DNA from: Streptomyces chattanoogensis
Lineage (GTDB): Bacteria > Actinomycetota > Actinomycetes > Streptomycetales > Streptomycetaceae
Direction of reading: 5' to 3'
DNA length: 64,000 nt
NCBI RefSeq assembly: GCF_001294335.1
Contig: NZ_LGKG01000154.1
Coordinates: 4,657 to 68,656 of the forward strand
Part shown: positions 7,290 through 17,629 of the stretch, piece after piece
Layout of the letters: the number at the start of each line of letters is the position of its first letter
Position numbering within the stretch: position 1 is the first letter of the stretch
Notes under the pieces: model-generated
What the model was told of the DNA's origin: nothing
Seen by the model: only the letters and a program-made list of their open reading frames with translations
Databases searched by the model: none
Program-made: the position numbers and the translations under genes

Positions 7290-9218
7290 TCAGGGCACCA
7301 AGGCCGCCGCTGCGGCGAACTCCGGCCCCTCCTCCTGGCCGGAATCCGCCCGCCCCGTCTCCGAGGCGAACTGCGTCCGGTACAGCTCCGCGTACCGCCC
7401 CTCCACCGCCAGCAGCGTCTCGTGGGTGCCGCGCTCGACGATCCGGCCGCCCTCGACGACGAGGATCAGGTCGGCGGCCCGTACGGTCGACAGCCGGTGG
7501 GCGATCACCAGCGCGGTCCGGCCGTCGAGGGCCTCGGTGAGCGCCTCCTGGACGGCGGCCTCGGAGGTGTTGTCCAGATGGGCGGTGGCCTCGTCCAGGA
7601 TCACCACCCGGGGGTGGGCGAGCAGCAGCCGGGCGATGGTCAGCCGCTGGCGTTCGCCGCCGGAGAGGCGGTAGCCGCGCTCGCCGACGACGGTGTCCAG
7701 GCCGTCGGGCAAACCGGCGATCAGCTCCTCCAGGCGGGCCCGGCGCAGCGCGTCCCACAGCTCCGCCTCGGCCGCCTCCGGCCTGGCCAGGAGCAGATTC
7801 TCGCGGATCGTGTCGTGGAAGAGGTGCCCGTCCTGGGTGACCATGCCGAGCGCCTCGCGCAGTGAGGCGGCGGTCAGATCGCGGACGTCCACCCCGGCCA
7901 GCCGCACCGCACCGCCATCGGCGTCGTACAGCCGCGGCAGCAGCTGCGCGATGGTCGACTTCCCCGCGCCCGAGGACCCCACCAGGGCGACCATCTGGCC
8001 GGGCTCGGCGCGGAAGGAGATGTCGTGCAGGACCTGTTCGCCGCCCCTGGTGTCGAGGGTGGCGACCTCCTCCAGGGAGGCGAGGGAGACCTTGTCGGCG
8101 GACGGGTAACCGAAGCGCACGGAGTCGAACTCCACCGACACCGGGCCCTCGGGCACCGCGCGGGCGTCCGGCTTCTCGGCGATCAGCGGCTCCAGGTCCA
8201 GCACCTCGAAGACCCGCTCGAAGCTGACCAGCGCGCTCATCACCTCGATATGCGCGCCGGACAGGGCGGTCAGCGGGGCGTAGAGCCGGGTGAGCAGCAG
8301 AGCGAGCGAGACGATCGCGCCGGGCTCCAGGTGGCCGCGCAGGGCGAGGAAGCCGCCGAGCCCGTAGACGACGGCCAGCGCCAGCGCGGAGACCAGGGTG
8401 AGCGCCGTGACGAAGTACGTCTGCACCATCGCCGAGCGGACGCCGATGTCCCGTACCCGGCGGGCACGGGCGGCGAATTCCGCGGACTCACGGGCCGGCC
8501 GGCCCATCAGCTTGACGAGGGTGGCGCCGGGCGCGGAGAACCGTTCGGTCATCTGGGTGCCCATCGCGGCGTTGTGATCGGCGCCCTCCCGCCGCAGCGC
8601 CGCCAGCCGCCGCCCGACCCGCCGGGCGGGCAGTACGAACACCGGCAGCAGGACGAGCGCGATCAGGGTGATCTGCCAGGACAGGCTCAGCATCACCACG
8701 AGGGTCAGCAGCAGTGTCACGATGTTGCTGACGACCCCGGAGAGGGTGTCGCTGAACGCCCGCTGGGCGCCGATCACATCGTTGTTGAGGCGGCTGACCA
8801 GCGCTCCGGTGCGGGTCCGGGTGAAAAAGGCGACCGGCATCCGCTGGACGTGGTCGTAGACGGTCGTCCGCAGGTCCAGGATCAGCCCCTCGCCGATGCT
8901 CGCCGACAGCCACCGGGTCAGCAGCCCCAGGCCCGCCTCGGCGACCGCGATCACGGCGATCAGCCCGGACAGTCCCAGGACGACGCCGGACGAATCGCCG
9001 CCCACGATCGCGTCGACCACCCGCCCGGCGAGCAGCGGGGTGGCCACCGCGAGCATCGCGGTGAGGGTGCTCAGCGCCAGGAAGAACACCAGCCGCCGCC
9101 GGTGCGGCCGGGCGAAGGCCGCGATCCGGCGCAGGGTTGCGCGGGAGAAGCGTCTGCTGCCCTGCTGGGCGGTCATCGTGCTGTGCAGGGAATGCCAGGC
9201 GGTGACTTCCATGTCCAT
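7290..9218 (-). CDS. ABC transporter, fused permease/ATPase (exporter)
   Basis: A 642-residue half-transporter of the MsbA/MDR type. Six membrane helices lie in roughly residues 40-320, followed by a nucleotide-binding domain with Walker A GSSGAGKST, signature LSGGERQR, Walker B VVILDEATAHLD and the switch IAHRLSTV. ATG 9218 is preceded by AGGAG at 6 nt. However, a second in-frame ATG at 9275 falls exactly at the predicted transcription start, which would give a leaderless 661-residue form. The promoter contains a SoxR-like dyad, so drug or redox-cycling compounds may induce it. The substrate is unknown. Confidence 0.93.
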   Translation of the reverse strand: MDMEVTAWHSLHSTMTAQQGSRRFSRATLRRIAAFARPHRRRLVFFLALSTLTAMLAVATPLLAGRVVDAIVGGDSSGVVLGLSGLIAVIAVAEAGLGLLTRWLSASIGEGLILDLRTTVYDHVQRMPVAFFTRTRTGALVSRLNNDVIGAQRAFSDTLSGVVSNIVTLLLTLVVMLSLSWQITLIALVLLPVFVLPARRVGRRLAALRREGADHNAAMGTQMTERFSAPGATLVKLMGRPARESAEFAARARRVRDIGVRSAMVQTYFVTALTLVSALALAVVYGLGGFLALRGHLEPGAIVSLALLLTRLYAPLTALSGAHIEVMSALVSFERVFEVLDLEPLIAEKPDARAVPEGPVSVEFDSVRFGYPSADKVSLASLEEVATLDTRGGEQVLHDISFRAEPGQMVALVGSSGAGKSTIAQLLPRLYDADGGAVRLAGVDVRDLTAASLREALGMVTQDGHLFHDTIRENLLLARPEAAEAELWDALRRARLEELIAGLPDGLDTVVGERGYRLSGGERQRLTIARLLLAHPRVVILDEATAHLDNTSEAAVQEALTEALDGRTALVIAHRLSTVRAADLILVVEGGRIVERGTHETLLAVEGRYAELYRTQFASETGRADSGQEEGPEFAAAAALVP

Positions 9219-9281
9219 GGTGGACTCCTGTTCTGCCGGGGCCGTCACGGGATCGCCGTGTGCGACCGGCGACATAAAAGG

Positions 9282-9312
9282 AACCTAGGACCTCAACCAA
9301 CATTGAGGTCAA
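9282..9312 (-). promoter_or_regulatory. SoxR/MerR-type promoter-operator of the ABC exporter
   Basis: On the minus strand, TTGACC (-35, 9307-9312) and TAGGTT (-10, 9282-9287) are separated by 19 bp, the overlong spacer typical of MerR-family activation. The spacer holds the dyad GACCTCAA-N6-TTGAGGTC (9289-9310), whose core CCTCAA-N6-TTGAGG matches the SoxR box. No merR/soxR gene is present in the window. Confidence 0.8.
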
Positions 9313-9365
9313 GAGATTCCCGTACGGCCGCCTCAAGGACGTCGGCCGGGCCGGAAAATCATCGG

Positions 9366-10124
9366 GTGACCGTGACTCTCCTCCTGCCGCCGCGCCTCAC
9401 CGGCTCGGCCGCCACCCTGCGCGACACCGCCCGCCGGCGCGGACTGCGCACCGTCCAGCTGCCCACCTTCGCCCTCCCCGACGGACTGCGCGCCGCCCAT
9501 CTGCACGCCGGACCGTCGTTCGCCGACGCGGTGGCGGGCCCGCTCGGGATCGCCCCGCTCGAGGCCCCGGCGCGCTGGCTCACCGGTCTGCCCCGCGACC
9601 TCGTACGGCGCGAGATCCGCGCGCTCCCGCTCCGCGAGGCCTACGCCCTGCGCCGGCCGGTCTTCGTCAAGTCACCCAACGACAAGAGCATCCGGGCCAT
9701 GGTCTACGCCGACGGCTCCCGGCTGCCCGGCACCGACGCAGTGGACCCCGACACCCTGGTGCTGATCTCCGACGTCGTGTCCTTCGCCGCCGAACACCGG
9801 CTCTATCTGCTGGACGGCGAGGTGCGCACCGGCAGCCGCTATGCCGAGGACGGCAGGCTCAGCCTCGGCCCGCTCTCCCGGGACGCGGCCGCCTTCGGCG
9901 CCGAACTCCTCGACCGCTGCGGCGCCACCCTGCCCTCCGCGATCGTCGTCGACGTCGGCCGGCTCGACGGCCACTGGGCGGTCATCGAGGCCAACGCGGC
10001 CTGGGCGAGCGGCCGTTACACCAGCGACCCGGACCTGGCGCTGGACACGGTGCTGCGCGCCGCGGGGCCGGTGGAGCGGGTGACGGCACGGGATCTGCCG
10101 TTCGTCCGGGCGACGGGGCGGTGA
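9366..10124 (+). CDS. ATP-grasp-like hypothetical protein
   Basis: A 252-residue protein beginning with GTG 9366 (VTVTLLLPPRLTGSAATL). The segment RRPVFVKSPNDKSI resembles the Lys-containing nucleotide-binding strand of ATP-grasp ligases. The late SAIVVDVGRLDGHWAVIEANAAWASGRY resembles the metal/ATP-binding end, with Glu and Asn in VIEANAAW. I recall similar stand-alone ATP-grasp proteins in Streptomyces with no known substrate. It is divergent from the ABC exporter. The family call is moderate and the substrate is unknown. Confidence 0.72.
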   Translation: MTVTLLLPPRLTGSAATLRDTARRRGLRTVQLPTFALPDGLRAAHLHAGPSFADAVAGPLGIAPLEAPARWLTGLPRDLVRREIRALPLREAYALRRPVFVKSPNDKSIRAMVYADGSRLPGTDAVDPDTLVLISDVVSFAAEHRLYLLDGEVRTGSRYAEDGRLSLGPLSRDAAAFGAELLDRCGATLPSAIVVDVGRLDGHWAVIEANAAWASGRYTSDPDLALDTVLRAAGPVERVTARDLPFVRATGR

Positions 10125-10454
10125 CTGAGGGCTCCGCCGGGCTCGGCTTCGAACTCGCTCCAGGGGCACTCTCCTTGGTCACCCGCCTCGGTTGCCCGCG
10201 CAAGGTGTGAGCCCGGGACCGGGCCGCATGGCCCCGAGGGCGACGGCGCGCCGCGATTGAGCCAACCTGGTTACACGGCTCTCACCAGGGCTTGACGCTA
10301 TGACAGCCGGGTATGCCGTAGAACGTAACGCACGGCAGCAACACGATACGGATCATCCGCCCGGAAGGCGTCGGACGCTCCCCTTGTCTCCCCGTACACC
10401 TTCGCCACCTGCGTGGCGCCGTCTCGCTCCCTGAACAGGAAAGGGGCCGGGCTG
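10125..10454. other. Intergenic region, no gene seen
   Basis: 330 bp between the ATP-grasp-like gene and the STAS gene. No frame here has a convincing coding pattern. The only notable content is a stress-sigma-like promoter at 10290-10314. Confidence 0.6.
10290..10314 (+). promoter_or_regulatory. Possible SigB-type promoter
   Basis: GCTT (10290-10293), 15 nt, then GGGTAT (10309-10314), which fits GNNT-N14-16-GGGTAT of the streptomycete SigB family. It lies about 140 bp before the STAS gene, so the link is only plausible. Confidence 0.35.
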
Positions 10455-10835
10455 ATGGTCGAGGGCCACCACCAGGAATTCATCGGCCACATCCGCGAGG
10501 CGGGCAGCACGATCGTGCTCGAACTCCGCGGGGAATGGGACATCCTCGCCGCGTCGGTGGTCTCCGGCCGGCTGGACGCACTGACCGGCAGCCGGCGCCC
10601 CGATCTCGTCCTCGACGTGCGCGCGGTGACCTTCATGGACGCCGCCGGGCTCGGCCTGCTGTGCCGCGCCCGGCGCCGGGCCCGGAAGCGGGGCGGACGG
10701 CTGCGGCTGACCGGGGTCACGGACGACGGGTGGGTCGCGCGGCTGCTGCGGATGGCCGCGCTGACCGGTGAGTTCGAGATCGCGGCCGAAGAGATCACCG
10801 GAGCCACCTGCCTGGCCGACTGCGTGGCCGTCTGA
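10455..10835 (+). CDS. STAS-domain anti-anti-sigma factor
   Basis: A 126-residue single STAS domain. The conserved VVLELRGEWD-like first strand is at residues 17-27, here STIVLELRGEWDILAA. The phosphorylatable-serine region reads DVRAVTFMDAAGLGLLCRA; the usual D-S/T-S/A-G-L core is DAAGL here, so the residue that antagonists of RsbW-type kinases need as a phospho-Ser/Thr is Ala. That may make it constitutively active or a non-switching partner. The frame extends upstream but ATG 10455 is the natural start. A hairpin follows. Confidence 0.88.
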   Translation: MVEGHHQEFIGHIREAGSTIVLELRGEWDILAASVVSGRLDALTGSRRPDLVLDVRAVTFMDAAGLGLLCRARRRARKRGGRLRLTGVTDDGWVARLLRMAALTGEFEIAAEEITGATCLADCVAV

Positions 10836-10839
10836 CGGC

Positions 10840-10864
10840 GGCCACCGGCGCGCGGCCGGTGGCC
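10840..10864. terminator. Bidirectional terminator
   Basis: GGCCACCGGC (10840-10849) pairs with GCCGGTGGCC (10855-10864) over a 5-nt loop, between the convergent STAS (ends 10835) and glutathione peroxidase (ends 10891) genes. Confidence 0.7.
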
Positions 10865-10890
10865 GGCCGCGCGACCGGGACCGCGGCGGA

Positions 10891-11385
10891 TCAGGCCGGC
10901 AGGGCCGCCTCGATGGCCGCGACCAGCTCGTCGGCCTCCGGCTCGGTACGCGGCCGGAAGCGGCCCACGACCTTGCCCTGATGATCGATCAGGAACTTCT
11001 CGAAGTTCCACTGGACGTCGCCGGCCGCACCCTCGGCGTCCTGGGTGCCGGTCAGCTCGGCGTACAGCGGATGCCGGTCCTCCCCGTTGACCTCGGTCTT
11101 CTCGAACAGCGGGAAGCTGACCCCGTAGGTCGTCGAGCAGAACGCGGCGATCTCCTCGGCGCTGCCCGGCTCCTGGCCCGCGAACTGGTTGCTGGGGAAG
11201 CCCAGCACACTGAAGCCGCGGTCGGCATAGCGCTCCTGGAGCCGCTCCAGGCCCGAGTACTGCGGGGTCAGCCCGCACTTGGACGCCACATTGACCACCA
11301 GCAGCGCGCGGCCGCGGTAGTCGGCGAGCGAGGCGGGCTCACCGGTCAGGGTGCGCAGCGGAATGTCGTACAGGCTCACGGTCAT
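10891..11385 (-). CDS. Glutathione peroxidase-family thiol peroxidase
   Basis: A 164-residue GPx-family enzyme of the cysteine type. It shows NVASKCGLTPQYSGLERL with the peroxidatic Cys, the Gln in FPSNQFAGQEPG and the Trp in VQWNFEKFLID, which complete the catalytic set. Actinomycetes lack glutathione, so it probably uses thioredoxin or another thiol to reduce peroxides. ATG 11385 has GAGGAG only 1 nt upstream; the in-frame GTG at 11379 has better spacing and may be the true start. It may be coupled to the small gene overlapping its 5' end. Confidence 0.93.
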   Translation of the reverse strand: MTVSLYDIPLRTLTGEPASLADYRGRALLVVNVASKCGLTPQYSGLERLQERYADRGFSVLGFPSNQFAGQEPGSAEEIAAFCSTTYGVSFPLFEKTEVNGEDRHPLYAELTGTQDAEGAAGDVQWNFEKFLIDHQGKVVGRFRPRTEPEADELVAAIEAALPA

Positions 11386-11626
11386 GCTCCTCGATGATGC
11401 GGTTGCGCGGATAGAGACGGCCTTCGTCGGTGCCAACACCGGTGCCCGTCCTGGTCTTCCCGGCATCGTCCACCGGCCATGAGACCACCGGCCGCAGCGC
11501 CCCCGCACGCCACTCCCTGAGCAGCTGGTCGAAGATCGGCGTCGGCTCCTCGGGGGGCCGGCGGGCATACGGGGGCGAGAGGGAGAGGCGCTGGAAAACA
11601 TGACCGGTGGTCTTTTTGACGTCCAT
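11339..11626 (-). CDS. Small hypothetical protein overlapping gpx start
   Basis: A 95-residue frame starting at ATG 11626 (MDVKKTTGHVFQRLSL), with a TTG alternative at 11638. Third codon positions are strongly G/C until the frame enters the gpx gene at 11385. The segment EEPTPIFDQLLREWRAG resembles a motif I recall from short uncharacterised streptomycete proteins. It overlaps the glutathione peroxidase gene by 47 bp in another frame, which could couple their translation. No domain or function is recognised. Confidence 0.5.
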   Translation of the reverse strand: MDVKKTTGHVFQRLSLSPPYARRPPEEPTPIFDQLLREWRAGALRPVVSWPVDDAGKTRTGTGVGTDEGRLYPRNRIIEEHDREPVRHSAAHPDR

Positions 11627-11634
11627 GTCCGGAC

Positions 11635-13002
11635 TCAACCTGGCGAGTGCTGCCCTGGTTGCGGTGCCGGCGCCCGACGGCCGTCAGATGCGCCTGAGCC
11701 GGTGACGGGCAGAAGATACGTTCCCGCGCGGCCCAGCACCGACAGGTCCACCGCCTGTGCCATGGCGTGCATCCCGGCGGTGTTCGGGTGCACCCCGTCG
11801 CCGCTGTCGTAGCGGGGCCGCAGCTGCCGGGGCGCCTCCGGGTCGCGCAGCGCCGCATCGAAGTCGACGACGCTGTCGAAGGCGCCACCGCTGCGGATCC
11901 AGTGGTTGACGTGCGCCCGCATCCGTTCCCTCGCCGGGTGCAGCAGGGCGTTGGGGATGATGGTGCCCGCGTGCAGTGCGATCCTGGCGGCGTGTGCGCG
12001 GTGGGCCAGCGCGGCCAGCCCCGCGATCACCTGGCCGGACGTCAGCCGGGCGCCCCGGTGCACGCCGGCGCCCGCCCCCAGGTCGTTGGTCCCGATGAGC
12101 ACGATCGCGTCGGACACCGCGGTCTGCTGCAGCACATCACGGGCGAACCGGGCCTGGGCGTTGACCCCGAGATGGATCCGCCCGTCGGCACCGGTCCCGA
12201 CGTCGCTCAGCAGCCGGTTGCCGCCGATGCCCGTATTGACGACGGACAGGCCGGGGCCGCGCCGCCCGGCGCGCGCCAGCCTCCGGGCCAGCACGTCCGG
12301 CCAGCGCAGATTGACGTTGTCGGGAATGGCGCCGCCCTCGGTGAGCGAGTCGCCGAAGGCCACCACCGTACGGTCCGCGTCCGTCGTGGCGACGTCCACA
12401 CCCTCCAGGAAGAACCACGACAGGAGCCGCCGGTGGAAGGCCGAGCCGCTCTCGTCGGCGGTGTGGTCGCCCCGTGTGGAGAGGTAACTGGTCTGCTTCG
12501 CCCCGCCGTGCCAGGTGGTGGGCCCGGTCGCGGTCGGCAGATGGATGCTCACCACCAGGTCGCCGTCGGCGTGGACGGTCAGGTGTACGGGATCGCTGAC
12601 GACCTCCGCGCCCACGGGAACGGTGGCCGACCGCCGCCCGGCGAACGTCACCCTGCGCCCGGTTCCCGGCTCGGTGGCCGCCCCCTTGCCGCGCCGCGCG
12701 ACCGTCACCGCGCCCAGGTCCAGCGGCCGGGTGCCGTACAGGTTGGACAGGCGCAGCCGGATCCGGTCGCCGCCGACCGAGAGATGCACCACCAGGCGGA
12801 GGGTGCGGCGGGCGAATCCGTGGACGGACCGGCCCCTGCGGGCGGGCGGGGTGAGGGCCGCGGCCCAGCCGCCGACCCAGTGGCGGGCTCCGGCCGTGGG
12901 GGCCGCCGGATCCGCCGCCGCGAACGCCGGGGCCGCCCGCAGGAAGCCGAGCGACGCCCCGCCGGCCAGGAGGGATCTGCGGGGCAAGGGTCGTCCACGC
13001 AC
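11635..13002 (-). CDS. Tat-secreted SGNH/GDSL hydrolase
   Basis: A 455-residue secreted esterase/lipase-like protein. The N-terminus PRRSLLAGGASLGFLRAAPAFAAA is a twin-arginine signal peptide. After a beta-rich N-terminal region come the GDSL blocks: block I FGDSLTEGG with the nucleophile Ser, block II NTGIGGNRLL (Gly), block III IGTNDLG (Asn), and block V DGVHPNTAG with Asp and His. GTG 13002 is the start. The layout matches bacterial SGNH hydrolases with an accessory N-terminal domain. It probably cleaves extracellular esters or acetylated polysaccharides. Confidence 0.92.
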   Translation of the reverse strand: MRGRPLPRRSLLAGGASLGFLRAAPAFAAADPAAPTAGARHWVGGWAAALTPPARRGRSVHGFARRTLRLVVHLSVGGDRIRLRLSNLYGTRPLDLGAVTVARRGKGAATEPGTGRRVTFAGRRSATVPVGAEVVSDPVHLTVHADGDLVVSIHLPTATGPTTWHGGAKQTSYLSTRGDHTADESGSAFHRRLLSWFFLEGVDVATTDADRTVVAFGDSLTEGGAIPDNVNLRWPDVLARRLARAGRRGPGLSVVNTGIGGNRLLSDVGTGADGRIHLGVNAQARFARDVLQQTAVSDAIVLIGTNDLGAGAGVHRGARLTSGQVIAGLAALAHRAHAARIALHAGTIIPNALLHPARERMRAHVNHWIRSGGAFDSVVDFDAALRDPEAPRQLRPRYDSGDGVHPNTAGMHAMAQAVDLSVLGRAGTYLLPVTGSGASDGRRAPAPQPGQHSPG

Positions 13003-13185
13003 GGGTGCCTCCTGTCGTCCGTCACCGCACCGTCAGCGCTCGGTCATGATCCACGGACGACACCGCTGCCGCGGTCCCGGTCGGCTTCGTACACGCCGTT
13101 CTCGCCCTTCTGGCGGCACCCGGGTGGCCGGTAGCGGAACGGGATGGGCGGCCCCGCGCGGCGCCGGAGCGGTGTCACGGAGGCG

Positions 13186-13983
13186 TCAGGGAGAGGCTTT
13201 CTCCATGGTGGCCACGATTCCGTCCAGGATGACGGCCAGACCGACCTCGAAGGTGGTCCTCGCCTCGCGCTCCAGGTACGGCTCCGCACCGCCGGTGTGC
13301 GGTGCGGCGCCCTCGGTCTCGAGCCGGACCAGGAGCGGGAAGCGGTCCTGGAAATCGGGGGCGACCTCACCGAGCACGGCGGAGCGGGACTGCCACCACT
13401 CCTCGTCGGAGACGCCGGTCGCCGCCGCGGCCAGCCGCGATTCGGTGACGGTTTGCGCGGCGCCGCGGACGAAATGGAACAGGGCACCGACGATGCGGCG
13501 CAGCACCGCGGACTCCAGCTCGGTGGCGTACAGCAGCCGCACCAGCGTCTCCAGCGCGACATATTCGTTCGGCCCCAGCACCGGGCGGGCCTGGGAGACC
13601 TGGAGCACCCAGGGATGGCGCAGATAGAACTCCCAGGTGTCCTCGGCCCAGGACGTCACGGCGGACCGCCAGCCGGGTGCGAGGTCGTAGTCGGTGGGCA
13701 GTTCGGCGAGTGCCCGGTCGTACATCAGGTCCACCAGCTCGCTCTTGCCGGGGACGTAGGTGTACAGCGCCATCGCCGTCCGCCCCAGGCGCTCGCCGAC
13801 CGCGCGCATGGACAGTGCGGCCAGGCCCTCGGCGTCCGCGAGCGCGATTCCGGCGTCCACGATCGCGTCCACGCTCAGCGCCGGCTTGGGGCCCGGCGCC
13901 GACCGCTTGCCGGCCGGAACCTTGGCGCGCCACAGCAGGGACATCGAACGGCGGGCGTCGCCCTGCCCGGCGAAGAGAACCAC
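13186..13983 (-). CDS. TetR family regulator (TetR_C subgroup)
   Basis: A 265-residue repressor with an N-terminal HTH (SVDAIVDAGIALADAEGLAALSMRAVGERLGRTAMALYTYVPGKSELVDLMYDRAL, about residues 35-90) and a C-terminal ligand-binding domain of the tetracycline-repressor-like type. GTG 13983 has AGGAG 7 nt upstream and is preferred over ATG 13944. It is divergent from the UvrA-like gene. Two palindromes of the kind bound by this HTH type lie in the shared promoter, so it very likely represses both itself and the UvrA-like/SIP genes until a drug binds. Confidence 0.93.
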   Translation of the reverse strand: MVLFAGQGDARRSMSLLWRAKVPAGKRSAPGPKPALSVDAIVDAGIALADAEGLAALSMRAVGERLGRTAMALYTYVPGKSELVDLMYDRALAELPTDYDLAPGWRSAVTSWAEDTWEFYLRHPWVLQVSQARPVLGPNEYVALETLVRLLYATELESAVLRRIVGALFHFVRGAAQTVTESRLAAAATGVSDEEWWQSRSAVLGEVAPDFQDRFPLLVRLETEGAAPHTGGAEPYLEREARTTFEVGLAVILDGIVATMEKASP

Positions 13984-13992
13984 TTGCGAACT

Positions 13993-14041
13993 CCTTACGG
14001 CATAAAGTAATCTCGTCGAGAGAACTCTTTACGGCGTAAAG
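13993..14041. promoter_or_regulatory. Twin TetR operators between tetR and the uvrA-like gene
   Basis: CCTTACGGCATAAAG (13993-14007) and CTTTACGGCGTAAAG (14027-14041) are two copies of a 15-bp palindrome, centres 34 bp apart. The second is perfect apart from its central base and the first has two mismatches. One sits next to each start codon. Confidence 0.75.
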
Positions 14042-14057
14042 ATATCAGGGGGCGGGG

Positions 14058-16427
<2,370 letters not shown>

Positions 16428-16494
16428 AGACCGTCTGCCGTCTTCTTCTTCAGCACACCGACGACGCCCCCTCGCCACCCCCATGGAGCATCTG

Positions 16495-17391
16495 ATGACG
16501 GACGTGCCCGTCGCACTCATCCAGGTCACCGACGTCCGGCGGATCACCCCGCGCATGGTCCGGGTCACCTTCGCCGGAGACGGCCTCGACGACTTTCCCA
16601 CCTGGCCCGACCAGCAGCTCAAACTCCTCTTCCCCAAGCCGGGCCAGACCGGACCCCGCCTTCCCAAGGAGGGGGCAGACGGCGATGCGATGCGCTGGTA
16701 CCAGGCCTTCCTCACCATCCCGGAGCACGAACGGCCCTGGATGCGCAGCTATACGGTGCGGTCCTACGACGCCGAACGGCACCGGATAGCCGTCGACTTC
16801 GTGCTGCACGGCGCGGCGGCCACGCCGGAGGACGCCGCGACCGCCGGACCGGCCACCCGATGGGCGGCCAACGCCCAGGTGGGCGACACCCTCGCCCGCT
16901 ACGGCCCATCGGCGGTATACGCCAGACCGCTGCCGCTCGACGGCGCCGACCGGCTGCTGCTGGCCGGCGACGAAACGGCGCTGCCGGCCATCGGCTCACT
17001 GGTGGAAGCGCTGCCGGCAGGCGCCCGCGCGGTGGCATACATCGAGGTGGCCGACGCCGCGGAGGAACAGCCCTTCGTGACGCGGGCCGACCTCACCGTC
17101 CACTGGGTCCATCGCAACGGCGCCCCGCCCGGGCACAGCGATGCGCTGCTGAGCGCCGTACGCGATGCCGCATTCCCCGCCGGCCCGGTCTTCGCCTGGC
17201 TGGCCGGTGAGGCAGGCGCCGTACGCGCCCTGCGGCGCCATCTCGTCGAGGAGCGGGGCCTGGCCAAAACGGCCGTCGACTTCACCGGCTACTGGCGCTG
17301 CAAGCTCACCCAGGACGACGCACCTACGGAGGAGGACCTGGCCGAGGCACAGGAGAGGATGGCGGCGGCCCAGGCCGAAACCCGGCCTTAG
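16495..17391 (+). CDS. Siderophore-interacting protein (FAD-binding ferric-siderophore reductase)
   Basis: A 298-residue ViuB/SIP-family flavoprotein that reduces ferric siderophores in the cytoplasm. RSYTVRSYD is the FAD-binding RxYTxR motif, DRLLLAGDETALPAIGSLVEAL is the NAD(P)H-binding region, and FAWLAGEAGAVRALRRHLVEERG and GYWRCKLTQDD complete the family pattern. ATG 16495 has GGAG 6 nt upstream and is better than ATG 16483. It lies 67 bp after the UvrA-like gene. Its TAG stop overlaps the end of the transposon relic, so the last residues may have been trimmed by insertion. Confidence 0.9.
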   Translation: MTDVPVALIQVTDVRRITPRMVRVTFAGDGLDDFPTWPDQQLKLLFPKPGQTGPRLPKEGADGDAMRWYQAFLTIPEHERPWMRSYTVRSYDAERHRIAVDFVLHGAAATPEDAATAGPATRWAANAQVGDTLARYGPSAVYARPLPLDGADRLLLAGDETALPAIGSLVEALPAGARAVAYIEVADAAEEQPFVTRADLTVHWVHRNGAPPGHSDALLSAVRDAAFPAGPVFAWLAGEAGAVRALRRHLVEERGLAKTAVDFTGYWRCKLTQDDAPTEEDLAEAQERMAAAQAETRP

Positions 17392-17415
17392 AACTCCTAA
17401 CGGAATGACTTCAGG
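17390..17415 (+). repeat. Left 26-bp terminal inverted repeat
   Basis: Begins AGAACTCCTAACGG and ends GACTTCAGG. It is an exact reverse complement of 18298-18323, contains the transposase-remnant stop codon, and overlaps the siderophore-interacting-protein stop. Confidence 0.85.
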
Positions 17416-17552
17416 CGTCGCCAGCAGATGAGTGCGCATCCCAGAGTGAGGAAGGCTTCGTGGATGTCGTCGCGTCGCTCAACCTTGGGCAGCAGCGGCT
17501 CGATCACCACCCACAGCTCGTCATGGACTTCCCACGGCTTCGGCCGCGCCAC
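17397..17552 (-). pseudogene. IS5-family transposase, large in-frame internal deletion
   Basis: Only 51 codons remain. From GTG 17552 the reading VARPKPWEVHDELWVVIEPLLPKVERR is the N-terminus of a common actinobacterial IS5-family DDE transposase. It runs straight into DDIHEAFLTLGCALICWRRL, the C-terminus of the same protein. Roughly 220 codons, including all DDE residues, are missing, so it cannot transpose on its own. The ends are still framed by inverted repeats, making the 230-bp remnant MITE-like. Confidence 0.85.
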
Positions 17553-17592
17553 CCCGCACCCCCAGATCACCAATCCTGGAGTGATCCAACCA

Positions 17593-17619
17593 CCTCGAAG
17601 ATCATTTCGTCGGGAGTTC
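17593..17619 (-). repeat. Inner imperfect terminal repeat of the IS remnant
   Basis: CCTCGAAGATCATTTCG followed by TCGGGAGTTC aligns with the outer repeat with a few changes and two single-base insertions. It marks the 5' side end of the deleted transposase gene. Confidence 0.65.
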
Positions 17620-17629
17620 CATGAGCCCG

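Noticed and set aside
8025..9365. Extension of the ATP-grasp-like frame far upstream across the ABC exporter
   Set aside because: Open only because it is antisense to the exporter; homology starts at GTG 9366.
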